Shown here piece by piece: positions 43,046 to 43,583 of a stretch of DNA of 43,583 nucleotides. How positions within the stretch are numbered: position 1 is the stretch's first letter; each line of letters begins with the position of its first letter. Origin of the DNA: Gammaproteobacteria bacterium (GTDB taxonomy: Bacteria > Pseudomonadota > Gammaproteobacteria > JASBUN01); NCBI GenBank assembly GCA_030147845.1, contig JASBUN010000006.1, positions 1 through 43,583 on the forward strand, given 5' to 3'. The notes beneath the pieces are model-generated. The model was given only the letters and a program-made list of their open reading frames with translations, searched no databases and had not been told where the DNA came from. The translations under genes and the position numbers were made by a program.

Positions 43046-43164
43046 GGTCTGCTCCTGTGGTTTAGTGATAGCGCTGGAGTCAGTATTAGGTTTGGGATAA
43101 AAATAAACAATACTCGTATTTATAGCTATACTGTTTACATTTAACAGACAATACAGGGTGAACA
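43046..43164. promoter_or_regulatory. Divergent doxX/lysR promoter region with LysR-type dyad
   Basis: 119 AT-rich bases. AATAC-TC-GTATT at 43109-43120 is an inverted repeat, followed by ATAGCTAT at 43122-43129. Position between lysR and its presumed target suggests an operator; not proven. Confidence 0.45.
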
Positions 43165-43583
43165 ATGGACCAACTCAGCGCCATGCGCGCCTTTGTCAGC
43201 GTCGTCGAGAGCGGCGGGTTCTCTTCAGCGGCGCGCCGTCTGGACGTGTCCAAGGCGCAAGTCAGTAAACAGCTTGCGCAGTTGGAAGAGCACTTGGGCG
43301 TGCGCCTGCTGCATCGGACCACGCGGCGAGTTAGCACCACCAGCAGCGGCCAGGCTTATTTTGAACAATGCAGACCGCTGTTGAATGAACTCAGTGAGCT
43401 GGATGATGCGGTCCAGTCCAATCACTCCAGCCCACGCGGTGAGCTCCGAGTAACCGCGCCGACCACATTCGCCGAGTTGCATTTGATGCCTGCAATCGCC
43501 GAATTCGCACGCCGCTTCGACGCTGTCCGCGTAAGTCTCGATTTGAGCGACCGCTTCGTGAATTTGGTCGAAGAACGCATTGA
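43165..43583 (+). CDS. LysR-family regulator, truncated by the window end
   Basis: The first 139 codons are present, from ATG 43165. HTH region: SGGFSSAARRLDVSKAQVSK followed by QLAQLEEHLGVRLLHRTTRR. The effector domain starts at GELRVTAPTTFAEL (near 92) and continues to the last base. It probably regulates the divergent doxX-dioxygenase operon. The rest of the gene lies outside the window. Confidence 0.93.
   Translation, partial: MDQLSAMRAFVSVVESGGFSSAARRLDVSKAQVSKQLAQLEEHLGVRLLHRTTRRVSTTSSGQAYFEQCRPLLNELSELDDAVQSNHSSPRGELRVTAPTTFAELHLMPAIAEFARRFDAVRVSLDLSDRFVNLVEERI

Overview
This window looks like a contig from a chemolithotrophic, sulfur-oxidising gammaproteobacterium. The strongest clue is aprM-aprB-aprA (11.0-14.3 kb), which encodes a dissimilatory adenylylsulfate (APS) reductase preceded by the AprM membrane-anchor gene. 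Known sulfur oxidisers use this arrangement, whereas sulfate reducers link aprBA to qmoABC. A Kch-type K+ channel, a DUF5062 protein, a tadA/mltF neighbourhood, an RND/NodT efflux operon and two large GGDEF-EAL proteins also fit a free-living gammaproteobacterium. The species cannot be fixed from the sequence. The window starts exactly on the outer end of an IS3-family element and ends inside a lysR gene, so both edges are probably assembly or window boundaries.

Layout. 1-1.26 kb: near-complete IS3-family element with a damaged orfA. 1.6-5.4 kb: kch, a remnant of a luciferase-like monooxygenase, and a quinone-oxidoreductase-like MDR gene divergent from its likely LysR regulator. 5.9-7.1 kb: a decay zone with an EamA permease split by an in-frame TGA and the 3' end of a cysteine-synthase-like gene that also carries an in-frame TGA. 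7.1-9.2 kb: MHYT-GGDEF-EAL protein. 9.5-9.7 kb: relic of an IS related to the one at the left edge. 9.95-10.4 kb: DUF4279 gene.

11.0-16.7 kb is the sulfur-energy core. aprMBA is closed by an intrinsic terminator. It is followed on the same strand by a compact set of little-known genes: an NTF2-like protein, a SlyD-like FKBP, a 47-residue-period TPR protein, and a 53-residue protein preceded by a possible leader peptide. This set is closed by two hairpins. I regard it as the best candidate for an undescribed system, possibly for maturation, assembly or protection of APS reductase. That role is inferred from position and protein type only.

16.7-17.2 kb: graveyard of IS256- and IS3-type transposase fragments. 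17.4-21 kb: DUF748 protein, then a SulP anion transporter with a tandem universal stress protein. 21.4-27.1 kb: beta-propeller protein, an unusual regulator with two winged helices divergent from a DUF899 gene, and an NTP-transporter-like MFS gene followed by a Tat-exported aldo/keto reductase. 27.2-32.2 kb: GAF-PAS-GGDEF-EAL protein, tadA, mltF (convergent) and tRNA-Ser(CGA), whose 3' end is duplicated about 190 bp downstream. 32.8-34.6 kb: single-domain response regulator, DUF5062 gene and methyltransferase. 34.9-41.7 kb: outer-membrane factor, adaptor and RND pump in one operon, divergent from a TetR gene, with a near-perfect 20-bp palindrome between them. 41.7-43.6 kb: DODA-type dioxygenase and DoxX in an overlapping operon, divergent from a truncated lysR.

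How the parts fit: APS reductase would oxidise sulfite plus AMP to APS and pass electrons through AprM to the quinone pool. SulP could move sulfate or bicarbonate for such an autotroph. The two dual-domain proteins point to c-di-GMP control. The efflux, DoxX and MDR loci are typical self-regulated stress loci. No sat, qmo, dsr or sox genes are visible in the window.
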